Positions 48,900-63,344 of a stretch of DNA of 64,000 nt are shown in pieces (the stretch's first letter is position 1; the number at the start of each line of letters is the position of its first letter). The position numbers were made by a program, and so were the translations under genes. Source of the DNA: Rhinopithecus roxellana (Eukaryota > Chordata > Mammalia > Primates > Cercopithecidae). The stretch spans positions 130,390,241 through 130,454,240 of the forward strand of contig NC_044553.1 of assembly GCF_007565055.1 (NCBI RefSeq), read 5' to 3'. The notes under the pieces are model-generated. The model was not told the origin of the DNA, did not search any database, and worked only from the letters and a program-made list of their open reading frames with translations.

Positions 48900-50820
48900 A
48901 GATGAAAACTAGAAAGAAGCTTTCTTAGAACTCTTGGTGATGTGTGAATTCATCTCACAGAGTTACACTTATGTTTTCGTGGAGCAGTCCATTAACAACT
49001 GTCTTTGGGGAAACTGAGAAGGGCTTCTTTGGATCACATTGAGGCCTACGCTGATAAAGGAAATTTCATCCGTTCAAAACGTGAAGAAATTCTGAGAAAC
49101 TCCTTTCTGATCTGTGAGTACATCTCACAGGTTACATCTCTGCCTCAAGAAGCAGTTTGCTAACACTCTTTTCGTAGAAACTGCAAAGTGATATTTGGGA
49201 GCATATTGGGGCCCATGGTGATAAAGGAATTATCCTCACATAATAACTAAAGAGAAGCTTTTCTGAGAACTGAATTGCAATGTGTGAATGCAACTCACAG
49301 AGTTAACACTTTTCTCTTCAGTGATCAGTTTGTTAGCACAGTTTTCTGGAATCTGCAATTAGATACTTCATAGCGCAATGAACATTACAGTGACAAAGGA
49401 AATATCCAGATGAAAACTAGAAGAAGCTTTCTTAGAACCTTCTTGGTGATGTGTGAATTCATCTCACAGAGTTACACTTATGTTTCGTGGAGCAGTCCAG
49501 TAACACTGTCTTTGGGAAACTGAGAAGGGCTTCTTTGGATCACATTGAGGCCTAGCTGATAAAGGAAATTATCCTCCGTTCAAAACGTGAAAGAAGCTTT
49601 CTGAGAAACTTTCTATTCTGATTCTGTGAGTCATCTCACAGAGTTACAATCTCTGCCTCAAGAAGCAGTTTGCTACCCTCTTTCGTGGAATCTGCAAAGG
49701 TGATATTTTGGGGAGCTATTAGGGGCTCATGGTGATAAAGGAAATATCCTCACATAATAACTAAAGAGAAGCTTTCTGAGAAACTGAATTGCCATGTTGA
49801 ATGCAACTCACAGAGTTACACGTTTTCTCTTCAGTGATCAGTTGTTAGCACAGTTTTCTCGGAAATCTGCAATTAGATACTTCATAGCGCAATGAACATT
49901 ACAGTGACAAAGGAAATATCCAGATGAAAACTAGAAGGAAGCTTTCTTAGAACTTCTTCGGTGATGTGTGAATTCATCTCACAGAGTTACACTTATGTTT
50001 CGTGGAGCAGTCCCTTAACACTGTCTTGGGGAAACTGAGAAGGGCTTCTTTGGATCACATTGAGGCCTACGCTGATAAAGGAATTTCATCCGTTCAAAAC
50101 GTGAAAGAAGCTTCTGAGAAACTTCTTTCTGATCTGTGGAGTTCATCTCACAGAGTTACAATCTCTGCCTCAAGAAGCAGTTGCTAACACTCTTTTCGTG
50201 GAAATCTGCAAAGTGATATTTGGGAGCCTATTGGGGCCATGGTGATAAAGGAATTATCCTCACATAATAACAAAGAGAAGCTTTCTGAGAAACTGCATTG
50301 CCATGTGTGCCTGCAACTCCCGAGTTCCCTTGCTCTTCAGTGATCCGTTGTAGCCCAGTTTTCTGGAAATCTGGAATTAGATACTTCATAGCGCAATGAA
50401 CATTACGTGACAAAGGAATATCTCCAGATGAAAACAGAAGAAGCTTCTCGTAGAAACTTCTTGTCATGTGAATTCATCTCACAGTGTTTATAACCCTTTC
50501 GTGGAGCATCCACTAACATTGTCTGGGGAACTGAAAGTGTTTTGTGGATCGCATTGGGCCTGCGTGATAAAGGAAATTTCTCAAAAACTGCGAAAGAACT
50601 TCTGAGAAACTTCTTTCTTCGTGTTCACTCACAGAGTTACAACCTCTGCTCAAGAGCAGTTTGCACACTCTTTTCGTGAATCGCAAAGTGATTTGGAGCA
50701 TATTCCCATGGATAAAGAAATCCTCACATATACAAGAGTTTCTGGAACATGCAAATCAATCACAGCACGTTTCTCTTCAGTTATCATTTTGTTAGCACAT
50801 TTTCTGGAATACTGCAATTA
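48900..50820 (+). repeat. Noisy alpha-satellite stretch, probable low-quality consensus
   Basis: The same A-B-C order continues, but with many 1-2 base indels, mostly in short homopolymers, becoming very frequent from about 50280. At 50821 the sequence returns abruptly to near-perfect copies. The pattern fits long-read errors near a contig end better than natural divergence. Confidence 0.75.
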
Positions 50821-53800
50821 GATACTTCATAGCGCAATGAACATTACAGTGACAAAGGAAATATCCAGATGAAAACTAGAAAGAAGCTTTCTTAGAAACT
50901 TCTTGGTGATGTGTGAATTCATCTCACAGAGTTACACTTATGTTTCGTGGAGCAGTCCATTAACACTGTCTTTGGGGAAACTGAGAAGGGCTTCTTTGGA
51001 TCACATTGAGGCCTACGCTGATAAAGGAAATTTCATCCGTTCAAAACGTGAAAGAAGCTTTCTGAGAAACTTCTTTCTGATCTGTGAGTTCATCTCACAG
51101 AGTTACAATCTCTGCCTCAAGAAGCAGTTTGCTAACACTCTTTTCGTGGAATCTGCAAAGTGATATTTGGGAGCCTATTGGGGCTCATGGTGATAAAGGA
51201 AATATCCTCACATAATAACTAAAGAGAAGCTTTCTGAGAAACTGAATTGCCATGTGTGAATGCAACTCACAGAGTTACACGTTTCTCTTCAGTGATCAGT
51301 TTGTTAGCACAGTTTTCTGGAAATCTGCAATTAGATACTTCATAGCGCAATGAACATTACAGTGACAAAGGAAATATCCAGATGAAAACTAGAAGGAAGC
51401 TTTCTTAGAAACTTCTTCGTGATGTGTGAATTCATCTCACAGAGTTACACTTATGTTTCGTGGAGCAGTCCATTAACCCTGTCTTTGGGGAAACTGAGAA
51501 GGGCTTCTTTGGATCACATTGAGGCCTACGCTGATAAAGGAAATTTCCTCCGTTCAAAACGTGAAAGAAGCTTTCTGAGAAACTTCTTTCTGCTCTGTGA
51601 GTTCATCTCACAGAGTTACAACCTCTGCCTCAAGAAGCAGTTTGCTACCACTCTTTTCGTGGAAACTGCAAAGTGATATTTGGGAGCCTATTGGGGCCCA
51701 TGGTGATAAAGGAATTATCCTCACATAATAACTAAAGAGAAGCTTTCTGAGAAACTGAATTGCCATGCGTGAATGCAACTCACAGAGTTACACGTTTGTC
51801 TTCAGTGATCAGTTTGTTAGCACAGTTTTCTCGAAATCTGCAATTAGATACTTCATAGCGCAATGAACATTACAGTGACAAAGGAAATATCCAGATGAAA
51901 ACTAGAAAGAAGCTTTCTTAGAAACTTCTTGGTGATGTGTGAATTCATCTCACAGAGTTACACTTATGTTTCGTGGAGCAGTCCATTAACACTGTCTTTG
52001 GGGAAACTGAGAAGGGCTTCTTTGGATCACATTGAGGCCTACGCTGATAAAGGAAATTTCCTCCGTTCAAAACGTGAAAGAAGCTTTCTGAGAAACTTCT
52101 TTCTGATCTGTGAGTTCATCTCACAGAGTTACAACCTCTGCCTCAAGAAGCAGTTTGCTAACACTCTTTTCGTGGAATCTGCAAAGTGATATTTGGGAGC
52201 CTATTGGGGCCCATGGTGATAAAGGAATATCCTCACATAATAACTAAAGAGAAGCTTTCTGAGAAACTGAATTGCCATGTGTGAATGCAACTCACAGAGT
52301 TACACGTTTCTCTTCAGTGATCAGTTTGTTAGCACAGTTTTCTGGAAATCTGCAATTAGATACTTCATAGCGCAATGAACATTACAGTGACAAAGGAAAT
52401 ATCCAGATGAAAACTAGAAAGGAAGCTTTCTTAGAAACTTCTTGGTGATGTGTGAATTCATCTCACAGAGTTACACTTATGTTTCGTGGAGCAGTCCATT
52501 AACACTGTCTTTGGGGAAACTGAGAAGGGCTTCTTTGGATCACATTGAGGCCTACGCTGATAAAGGAAATTTCATCCGTTCAAAACGTGAAAGAAGCTTC
52601 CTGAGAAACTTCTTTCTGATCTGTGAGTTCATCTCACAGAGTTACAACCTCTGCCTCAAGAAGCAGTTTGCTAACACTCTTTTCGTGGAATCTGCAAAGT
52701 GATATTTGGGAGCCTATTGGGGCTCATGGTGATAAAGGAATTATCCTCACAGAATAACTAAAGAGAAGCTTTCTGAGAAACTGCATTGCCATGTGTGAAT
52801 GCAACTCACAGAGTTACACGTTTCTCTTCAGTGATCAGTTTGTTAGCACAGTTTTCTGGAAATCTGCAATTAGATACTTCATAGCGCAATGAACATTACA
52901 GTGACAAAGGAAATATCCAGATGAAAACTAGAAAGAAGCTTTCTTAGAAACTTCTTGGTGATGTGTGAATTCATCTCACAGAGTTACACTTATGTTTCGT
53001 GGAGCAGTCCATTAACACTGTCTTTGGGGAAACTGAGAAGGGCTTCTTTGGATCACATTGAGGCCTACGCTGATAAAGGAAATTTCCTCCGTTCAAAACG
53101 TGAAAGAAGCTTTCTGAGAAACTTCTTTCTGATCTGTGAGTTCATCTCACAGAGTTACAATCTCTGCCTCAAGAAGCAGTTTGCTAACACTCTTTTCGTG
53201 GAATCTGCAAAGTGATATTTGGGAGCCTATTGGGGCTCATGGTGATAAAGGAAATATCCTCACATAATAACTAAAGAGAAGCTTTCTGAGAAACTGCATT
53301 GCCATGTGTGAATGCAACTCACAGAGTTACACGTTTCTCTTCAGTGATCAGTTTGTTAGCACAGTTTTCTGGAAATCTGCAATTAGATACTTCATAGCGC
53401 AATGAACATTACAGTGACAAAGGAAATATCCAGATGAAAACTAGAAAGAAGCTTTCTTAGAAACTTCTTGGTGATGTGTGAATTCATCTCACAGAGTTAC
53501 ACTTATGTTTCGTGGAGCAGTCCATTAACACTGTCTTTGGGGAAACTGAGAAGGGCTTCTTTGGATCACATTGAGGCCTACGCTGATAAAGGAAATTTCC
53601 TCCGTTCAAAACGTGAAAGAAGCTTTCTGAGAAACTTCTTTCTGATCTGTGAGTTCATCTCACAGAGTTACAACCTCTGCCTCAAGAAGCAGTTTGCTAA
53701 CACTCTTTTCGTGGAAACTGCAAAGTGATATTTGGGAGCCTATTGGGGCCCATGGTGATAAAGGAATATCCTCACATAATAACTAAAGAGAAGCTTTCTG

Positions 53801-55012
53801 AGAAACTGAATTGCCATGTGTGAATGCAACTCACAGAGTTACACGTTTGTCTTCAGTGATCAGTTTGTTAGCACAGTTTTCTGGAAATCTGCAATTAGAT
53901 ACTTCATAGCGCAATGAACATTACAGTGACAAAGGAAATATCCAGATGAAAACTAGAAAGAAGCTTTCTTAGAAACTTCTTGGTGATGTGTGAATTCATC
54001 TCACAGAGTTACACTTATGTTTCGTGGAGCAGTCCATTAACACTGTCTTTGGGGAAACTGAGAAGGGCTTCTTTGGATCACATTGAGGCCTACGCTGATA
54101 AAGGAAATTTCCTCCGTTCAAAACGTGAAAGAAGCTTTCTGAGAAACTTCTTTCTGATCTGTGAGTTCATCTCACAGAGTTACAATGTCTGCCTCAAGAA
54201 GCAGTTTGCTAACACTCTTTTCGTGGAATCTGCAAAGTGATATTTGGGAGCCTATTGGGGCTCATGGTGATAAAGGAAATATCCTCACATAATAACTAAA
54301 GAGAAGCTTTCTGAGAAACTGAATTGCCATGTGTGAATGCAACTCACAGAGTTACACGTTTCTCTTCAGTGATCAGTTTGTTAGCACAGTTTTCTGGAAA
54401 TCTGCAATTAGATACTTCATAGCGCAATGAACATTACAGTGACAAGGAAATATCCAGATGAAAACTAGAAGGAAGCTTTCTTAGAAACTTCTTGGCGATG
54501 TGTGAATTCATCTCACAGAGTTACACTTATGTTTCGTGGAGCAGTCCATTAACACTGTCTTTGGGGAAACTGAGAAGGGCTTCTTTGGATCACATTGAGG
54601 CCTACGCTGATAAAGGAAATTTCATCCGTTCAAAACGTGAAAGAAGCTTCCTGAGAAACTTCTTTCTGATCTGTGAGTTCATCTCACAGAGTTACAATCT
54701 CTGCCTCAAGAAGCAGTTTGCTAACACTCTTTTCGTGGAATCTGCAAAGTGATATTTGGGAGCCTATTGGGGCTCATGGTGATAAAGGAAATATCCTCAC
54801 ATAATAACTAAAGAGAAGCTTTCTGAGAAACTGCATTGCCATGTGTGAATGCAACTCACAGAGTTACACGTTTCTCTTCAGTGATCAGTTTGTTAGCACA
54901 GTTTTCTGGAAATCTGCAATTAGATACTTCATAGCGCAATGAACATTACAGTGACAAAGGAAATATCCACAGATGAAAACTAGAAAGAAGCTTTCTTAGA
55001 AACTTCTTGGTG

Positions 55013-55260
55013 ATGTGTGATTCATGAGTACAATGTTCGGAACGTTCATCTCTTGATGAAGGGCTTCTTGTCACATGAGCTACGCTTATCTTCACGGAAA
55101 GAAGCTTTCTGAAAACTTCTTTCGGTCTTGAGTTATCTCACAGCGGTACAATGTCTGCCTCAAGAAGCAGTTTCTAACACTTTTTCGTGTAACTGCCCAA
55201 AGTGAATTTGGGGCCCTATTGGGGCCCATGGTGGATAAAGGAAATATCCTCACATAATAA
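55013..55260 (+). repeat. Disrupted unit in the satellite
   Basis: The A monomer at 55013 is shrunk to about 108 bases and scrambled ('gagtacaatgttcggaacg'), and the following B carries several indels. The flanking units are clean. It is either a consensus error or a real local deletion. Confidence 0.7.
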
Positions 55261-55980
55261 CAAAGAGAAGCTTTCTGAGAAATGGAAATTGCCATGTTGT
55301 GAATGCAACTCACAGAGTTACACGTTTCTCTTCAGTGATCAGTTTGTTAGCACAGTTTCTGGAAATCTGCAATTAGATACTTCATAGCGCAATGAACATT
55401 ACAGTGACAAAGGAAATATCCACAGATGAAAACTAGAAAGGAAGCTTTCTTAGAAACTTCTTCGGTGATGTGTGAATTCATCTCACAGAGTTACACTTAT
55501 GTTTCGTGGAACAGTCCATTAACACTGTCTTTGGGGAAACTGAGAAGGGCTTCTTTGGATCACATTGAGGCCTACGCTGATAAAGGAAATTTCATCCGTT
55601 CAAAACGTGAAAGAAGCTTTCTGAGAAACTTCTTTCTGATCTGTGAGTTCATCTCACAGAGTTACAATCTCTGCCTCAAGAAGCAGTTTGCTAACACTCT
55701 TTTCGTGGAATCTGCAAAGTGATATTTGGGAGCCTATTGGGGCTCATGGTGATAAAGGAAATATCCTCACATAATAACTAAAGAGAAGCTTTCTGAGAAA
55801 CTGCATTGCCATGTGTGAATGCAACTCACAGAGTTACACGTTTCTCTTCAGTGATCAGTTTGTTAGCACAGTTTTCTGGAAATCTGCAATTAGATACTTC
55901 ATAGCGCAATGAACATTACAGTGACAAAGGAAATATCCACAGATGAAAACTAGAAAGAAGCTTTCTAGAAACTTCTTGGT

Positions 55981-56837
55981 GATGTGTGAATTCATCTCAC
56001 CGAGTTACACTTATGTTTCGTGGAACAGTGCATTAACACTGTCTTTGGGGAAACTGAGAAGGGCTTCTTTGGATCACATTGAGGCTTACGCTGATAAAGG
56101 AAATTTCATCCGTTCAAAACGTGAAAGAAGCTTTCTGAAAAACTTCTTTCTGATCTGTGAGTTCATCTCACAGAGTTACAACCTCTGCCTCAAGAAGCAG
56201 TTTGCTAACACTCTTTTCCTGGAAACTGCAAAGTGATATTTGGGAGCATATTGGGGCCCATGGTGATAAAGGAATTATCCTCACATAATAACTAAAGAGA
56301 AGCTTTCTGAGAAACTGCATTGCCATGTGTGAATGCAACTCACAGAGTTACACGTTTCTCTTCAGTGATCAGTTTGTTAGCCCAGTTTTCTGGAAATCTG
56401 CAATTAGATACTTCATAGCGCAATGAACATTACAGTGACAAAGGAAATATCCACAGATGAAAACTAGAAAGAAGCTTTCTGAGAAACTTCTCTCTGATCT
56501 GTGAGTTCATCTCACAGAGTTACAACCTCTGCCTCAAGAAGCAGTTTGCTAACACTCTTTTCGTGGAAACTGCAAAGTGATATTTGGGAGCATATTGGGG
56601 CCCATGCTGATAAAGGAATTATCCTCACATAATAACTAAAGAGAAGCTTTCTGAGAAACTGCATTGCCATGTGTGAATGCAACTCACAGAGTTAAACGTT
56701 TCTCTTCAGTGATCAGTTTGTTAGCACAGTTTTCTGGAAATCTGCAATTAGATACTTCATAGCGCAATGAACATTACAGTGACAAAGGAAATATCCAGAT
56801 GAAAACTAGAAAGAAGCTTTCATAGAAACTTCTTGGT
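55981..56837 (+). repeat. Pentamer HOR variant A-B-C-B-C (copy 1)
   Basis: A starts at 55981, B at 56152, C at 56324, then B again at 56496 and C at 56668, with the next A at 56838. After the first C the text switches within GAAGCTTTCT to 'gagaaacttctctct' and enters B directly, skipping A. Confidence 0.93.
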
Positions 56838-59800
56838 GATGTGTGAATTCATCTCACAGAGTTACACTTATGTTTCGTGGAGCAGTCCATTAACACTGTC
56901 TTTTGGGAAACTGAGAAGGGCTTCTTTGGATCACATTGAGGCCTACGCTGATAAAGGAAATTTCATCCGTTCAAAACGTGAAAGAAGCTTCTGAGAAACT
57001 TCTTTCTGATCTGTGAGTTCATCTCACAGAGTTACAATCTCTGCCTCAAGAAGCAGTTTGCTAACACTCTTTTCGTGGAATCTGCAAAGTGATATTTGGG
57101 AGCCTATTGGGGCTCATGGTGATAAAGGAAATATCCTCACATAATAACTAAAGAGAAGCTTTCTGAGAAACTGCATTGCCATGTGTGAATGCAACTCACA
57201 GAGTTACACGTTTCTCTTCAGTGATCAGTTTGTTAGCACAGTTTTCTGGAAATCTGCAATTAGATACTTCATAGCGCAATGAACATTACAGTGACAAAGG
57301 AAATATCCACAGATGAAAACTAGAAAGAAGCTTTCTTAGAAACTTCTTGGTGATGTGTGAATTCATCTCACAGAGTTACACTTATGTTTCGTGGAGCAGT
57401 CCATTAACACTGTCTTTGGGGAAACTGAGAAGGGCTTCTTTGGATCACATTGAGGCCTACGCTGATAAAGGAAATTTCCTCCGTTCAAAACGTGAAAGAA
57501 GCTTTCTGAGAAACTTCTTTCTGATCTGTGAGTTCATCTCACAGAGTTACAACCTCTGCCTCAAGAAGCAGTTTGCTAACACTCTTTTCGTGGAAACTGC
57601 AAAGTGATATTTGGGAGCCTATTGGGGCCCATGGTGATAAAGGAATTATCCTCACATAATAACTAAAGAGAAGCTTTCTGAGAAACTGAATTGCCATGTG
57701 TGAATGCAACTCACAGAGTTACACGTTTCTCTTCAGTGATCAGTTTGTTAGCACAGTTTTCTGGAAATCTGCAATTAGATACTTCATAGCGCAATGAACA
57801 TTACAGTGACAAAGGAAATATCCAGATGAAAACTAGAAAGAAGCTTTCTTAGAAACTTCTTGGTGATGTGTGAATTCATCTCACAGAGTTACACTTATGT
57901 TTCGTGGAGCAGTCCATTAACACTGTCTTTGGGGAAACTGAGAAGGGCTTCTTTGGATCACATTGAGGCCTACGCTGATAAAGGAAATTTCATCCGTTCA
58001 AAACGTGAAAGAAGCTTCTGAGAAACTTCTTTCTGATCTGTGAGTTACATCTCACAGAGTTACAATCTCTGCCTCAAGAAGCAGTTTGCTAACACTCTTT
58101 TCGTGGAATCTGCAAAGTGATATTTGGGAGCCTATTGGGGCTCATGGTGATAAAGGAAATATCCTCACATAATAACTAAAGAGAAGCTTTCTGAGAAACT
58201 GCATTGCCATGTGTGAATGCAACTCACAGAGTTACACGTTTCTCTTCAGTGATCAGTTTGTTAGCACAGTTTTCTGGAAATCTGCAATTAGATACTTCAT
58301 AGCGCAATGAACATTACAGTGACAAAGGAAATATCACAGATGAAAACTAGAAAGAAGCTTTCTAGAAACTTCTTGGTGATGTGTGAATTCATCTCACAGA
58401 GTTACACTTATGTTTCGTGGAACAGTGCCATTAACACTGTCTTTGGGGAAACTGAGAAGGGCTTCTTTGGATCACATTGAGGCCTACGCTGATAAAGGAA
58501 ATTTCATCCGTTCAAAACGTGAAAGAAGCTTTCTGAGAAACTTCTTTCTGATCTGTGAGTTCATCTCACAGAGTTACAACCTCTGCCTCAAGAAGCAGTT
58601 TGCTAACACTCTTTTCGTGGAATCTGCAAAGTGATATTTGGGAGCATATTGGGGCCCATGGTGATAAAGGAATTATCCTCACATAATAACTAAAGAGAAG
58701 CTTTCTGAGAAACTGCATTGCCATGTGTGAATGCAACTCACAGAGTTACACGTTTCTCTTCAGTGATCAGTTTGTTAGCACAGTTTTCTAGAAATCTGCA
58801 ATTAGATACTTCATAGCGCAATGAACATTACAGTGACAAAGGAAATATCCAGATGAAAACTAGAAAGAAGCTTTCTTAGAAACTTCTTGGTGATGTGTGA
58901 ATTCATCTCACAGAGTTACACTTATGTTTCGTGGAAGCAGTCCATTACACTGTCTTTGGGGAAACTGAGAAGGGCTTCTTTGGATCACATTGAGGCCTAC
59001 GCTGATAAAGGAAATTTCATCCGTTCAAAACGTGAAAGAAGCTTTCTGAGAAACTTCTTTCTGATCTGTGAGTTCATCTCACAGAGTTACAATCTCTGCC
59101 TCAAGAAGCAGTTTGCTAACACTCTTTTCGTGGAATCTGCAAAGTGATATTTGGGAGCCTATTGGGGCTCATGGTGATAAAGGAAATATCCTCACATAAT
59201 AACTAAAGAGAAGCTTTCTGAGAAACTGAATTGCCATGTGTGAATGCAACTCACAGAGTTACACGTTTCTCTTCAGTGATCAGTTTGTTAGCACAGTTTT
59301 CTCGAAATCTGCAATTAGATACTTCATAGCGCAATGAACATTACAGTGACAAAGGAAATATCCACAGATGAAAACTAGAAAGAAGCTTTCTTAGAAACTT
59401 CTTGGTGATGTGTGAATTCATCTCACAGAGTTACACTTATGTTTCGTGGAGCAGTCCATTAACACTGTCTTTGGGGAAACTGAGAAGGGCTTCTTTGGAT
59501 CACATTGAGGCCTACGCTGATAAAGGAAATTTCATCCGTTCAAAACGTGAAAGAAGCTTTCTGAGAAACTTCTTTCTGATCTGTGAGTTCATCTCACAGA
59601 GTTACAACCTCTGCCTCAGAAGCAGTTTGCTAACACTCTTTTCGTAGAAACTGCAAAGTGATATTTGGGAGCATATTGGGGCCCATGATGATAAAGTAAT
59701 TATCCTCACATAATAACTAAAGAGAAGCTTTCTGAGAAACTGAATTGCCATGTGTGAATGCAACTCACAGATTTAAAAGGTTCACTTCAGTGATCAGTTT

Positions 59801-62489
59801 GTTAGCACAGTTTTCTGGAAATCTGCAATTAGATACTTCATAGCGCAATGAACATTACAGTGACAAAGGAAATATCCAGATGAAAACTAGAAAGAAGCTT
59901 TCTTAGAAACTTCTTGGTGATGTGTGAATTCATCTCACAGAGTTACACTTATGTTTCGTGGAGCAGTCCATTAACACTGTCTTTGGGGAAACTGAGAAGG
60001 GCTTCTTTGGATCACATTGAGGCCTACGCTGATAAAGGAAATTTCATCCGTTCAAAACGTGAAAGAAGCATTCTGAGAAACTTCTATCTGATCTGTGAGT
60101 TACATCTCACAGAGTTACAATCTCTGCCTCAAGAAGCAGTTTGCTAACACTCTTTTCGTGGAATCTGCAAAGTGATATTTGGGAGCCTATTGGGGCTCAT
60201 GGTGATAAAGGAAATATCCTCACATAATAACTAAAGAGAAGCTTTCTGAGAAACTGCATTGCCATGTGTGAATGCAACTCACAGAGTTACACGTTTCTCT
60301 TCAGTGATCAGTTTGTTAGCACAGTTTTCTGGAAATCTGCAATTAGATACTTCATAGCGCAATGAACATTACAGTGACAAAGGAAATATCCACAGATGAA
60401 AACTAGAAAGAAGCTTTCCTAGAAACTTCTTGGTGATGTGTGAATTCATCTCACAGAGTTACACTTATGTTTCGTGGAGCAGTCCATTAACACTGTCTTT
60501 GGGAAACTGAGAAGGGCTTCTTTGGATCACATTGAGGCCTACGCTGATAAAGGAAATTTCATCCGTTCAAAACGTGAAAGAAGCATTCTGAGAAACTTCT
60601 TTCTGATCTGTGAGTTCATCTCACAGAGTTACAATCTCTGCCTCAAGAAGCAGTTTGCTAACACTCTTTTCGTGGAATCTGCAAAGTGATATTTGGGAGC
60701 CTATTGGGGCTCATGGTGATAAAGGAAATATCCTCACATAATAACTAAAGAGAAGCTTTCTGAGAAACTGCATTGCCATGTGTGAATGCAACTCACAGAG
60801 TTACACGTTTCTCTTCAGTGATCAGTTTGTTAGCACAGTTTTCTGGAAATCTGCAATTAGATACTTCATAGCGCAATGAAGATTACAGTGACAAAGGAAA
60901 TATCCACAGATGAAAACTAGAAAGAAGCTTTCCTAGAAACTTCTTGGTGATGTGTGAATTCATCTCACAGAGTTACACTTATGTTTCGTGGAACAGTCCA
61001 TTAACACTGTCTTTGGGGAAACTGAGAAGGGCTTCTTTGGATCACATTGAGGCCTACGCTGATAAAGGAAATTTCCTCCGTTCAAAACGTGAAAGAAGCT
61101 TTCTGAGAAACTTCTTTCTGATCTGTGAGTTCATCTCACAGAGTTACAAGCTCTGCCTCAAGTAGCAGTTTGCTAACACTCTTTTCGTGGAAACTGCAAA
61201 GTGATATTTGGGAGCCTATTGGGGCCCATGGTGATAAAGGAATTATCCTCACATAATAACTAAAGAGAAGCTTTCTGAGAAACTGAATTGCCATGTGTGA
61301 ATGCAACTCACAGAGTTACACGTTTCACTTCAGTGATCAGTTTGTTAGCACAGTTTTCTGGAAATCTGCAATTAGATACTTCATAGCGCAATGAACATTA
61401 CAGTGACAAAGGAAATATCCAGATGAAAACTAGAAAGAAGCTTTCTTAGAAACTTCTTGGTGATGTGTGAATTCATCTCACAGAGTTACACTTATGTTTC
61501 GTGGAGCAGTCCATTAACACTGTCTTTGGGGAAACTGAGAAGGGCTTCTTTGGATCACATTGAGGCCTACGCTGATAAAGGAAATTTCATCCGTTCAAAA
61601 CGTGAAAGAAGCATTCTGAGAAACTTCTTTCTGATCTGTGAGTACATCTCACAGAGTTACAATCTCTGCCTCAAGAAGCAGTTTGCTAACACTCTTTTCG
61701 TAGGAAACTGCAAAGTGATATTTGGGAGCATATTGGGGCCCATGATGATAAAGGAATTATCCTCACATAATAACTAAAGAGAAGCTTTCTGAGAAACTGA
61801 ATTGCCATGTGTGAATGCAACTCACAGATTTAAACGGTTCTCTTCAGTGATCAGTTTGTTAGCACAGTTTTCTGGAAATCTGCAATTAGATACTTCATAG
61901 CGCAATGAACATTACAGTGACAAAGGAAATATCCAGATGAAAACTAGAAAGAAGCTTTCTTAGAAACTTCTTGGTGATGTGTGAATTCATCTCACAGAGT
62001 TACACTTATGTTTCGTGGAGCAGTCCATTAACACTGTCTTTGGGGAAACTGAGAAGGGCTTCTTTGGATCACATTGAGGCCTACGCTGATAAAGGAAATT
62101 TCATCCGTTCAAAACGTGAAAGAAGCATTCTGAGAAACTTCTTTCTGATCTGTGAGTACATCTCACAGAGTTACAATCTCTGCCTCAAGAAGCAGTTTGC
62201 TAACACTCTTTTCGTGGAATCTGCAAAGTGATATTTGGGAGCCTATTGGGGCTCATGGTGATAAAGGAATATCCTCACATAATAACTAAAGAGAAGCTTT
62301 CTGAGAAACTGCATTGCCATGTGTGAATGCAACTCACAGAGTTACACGTTTCTCTTCAGTGATCAGTTTGTTAGCACAGTTTTCTGGAAATCTGCAATTA
62401 GATACTTCATAGCGCAATGAACATTACAGTGACAAAGGAAATATCCACAGATGAAAACTAGAAAGAAGCTTTCCTAGAAACTTCTTGGT

Positions 62490-63344
62490 GATATGTGAAT
62501 TCATCTCACAGAGTTACACTTATGTTTCGTGGAACAGTGCATTAACACTGTCTTTGGGGAAACTGAGAAGGGCTTCTTTGGATCACATTGAGGCCTACGC
62601 TGATAAAGGAAATTTCATCCGTTCAAAACGTGAAAGAAGCTTTCTGAGAAACTTCTTTCTGATCTGTGAGTTCATCTCACAGAGTTACAACCTCTGCCTC
62701 AAGAAGCAGTTTGCTAACACTCTTTTCGTGGAAACTGCAAAGTGATATTTGGAGCCTATTGGGCTCATGGTGATAAAGGAAATATCCTCACATAATAACT
62801 AAAGAGAAGCTTTCTGAGAAACTGCATTGCCATGTGTGAATGCAACTCACAGAGTTACACGTTTTTCTTCAGTGATCAGTTTGTTAGCCCAGTTTTCTGG
62901 AAATCTGCAATTAGATACTTCATAGTGCAATGAACATTACAGTGACAAAGGAAATATCCACAGATGAAAACTAGAAAGAAGCTTTCTGAGAAACTTCTCT
63001 CTGATCTGTGAGTTCATCTCACAGAGTTACAACCTCTGCCTCAAGAAGCAGTTTGCTAACACTCTTTTCGTGGAAACTGCAAAGTGATATTTGGGAGCAT
63101 ATTGGGGCCCATGGTGATAAAGGAATTATCCTCACATAATAACTAAAGAGAAGCTTTCTGAGAAACTGCATTGCCATGTGTGAATGCAACTCACAGAGTT
63201 ACACGTTTCTCTTCAGTGATCAGTTTGTTAGCACAGTTTTCTGGAAATCTGCAATTAGATACTTCATAGCGCAATGAACATTACAGTGACAAAGGAAATA
63301 TCCAGATGAAAACTAGAAAGAAGCTTTCTTAGAAACTTCTTGGT
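62490..63344 (+). repeat. Pentamer HOR variant A-B-C-B-C (copy 2)
   Basis: A at 62490, B at 62661, C at 62831, B at 63003, C at 63174, next A at 63345. It shares with copy 1 the private variants GGAACAGTGCATT in A, TTAGCCCAG in the first C, and the 'cttctctctgatc' junction. Confidence 0.93.

Noticed and set aside
50228..50821. Ancient diverged monomer layer inside the array
   Set aside because: Differences are mainly single-base indels in homopolymers with preserved A-B-C order and an abrupt end, which fits sequencing error better than age.
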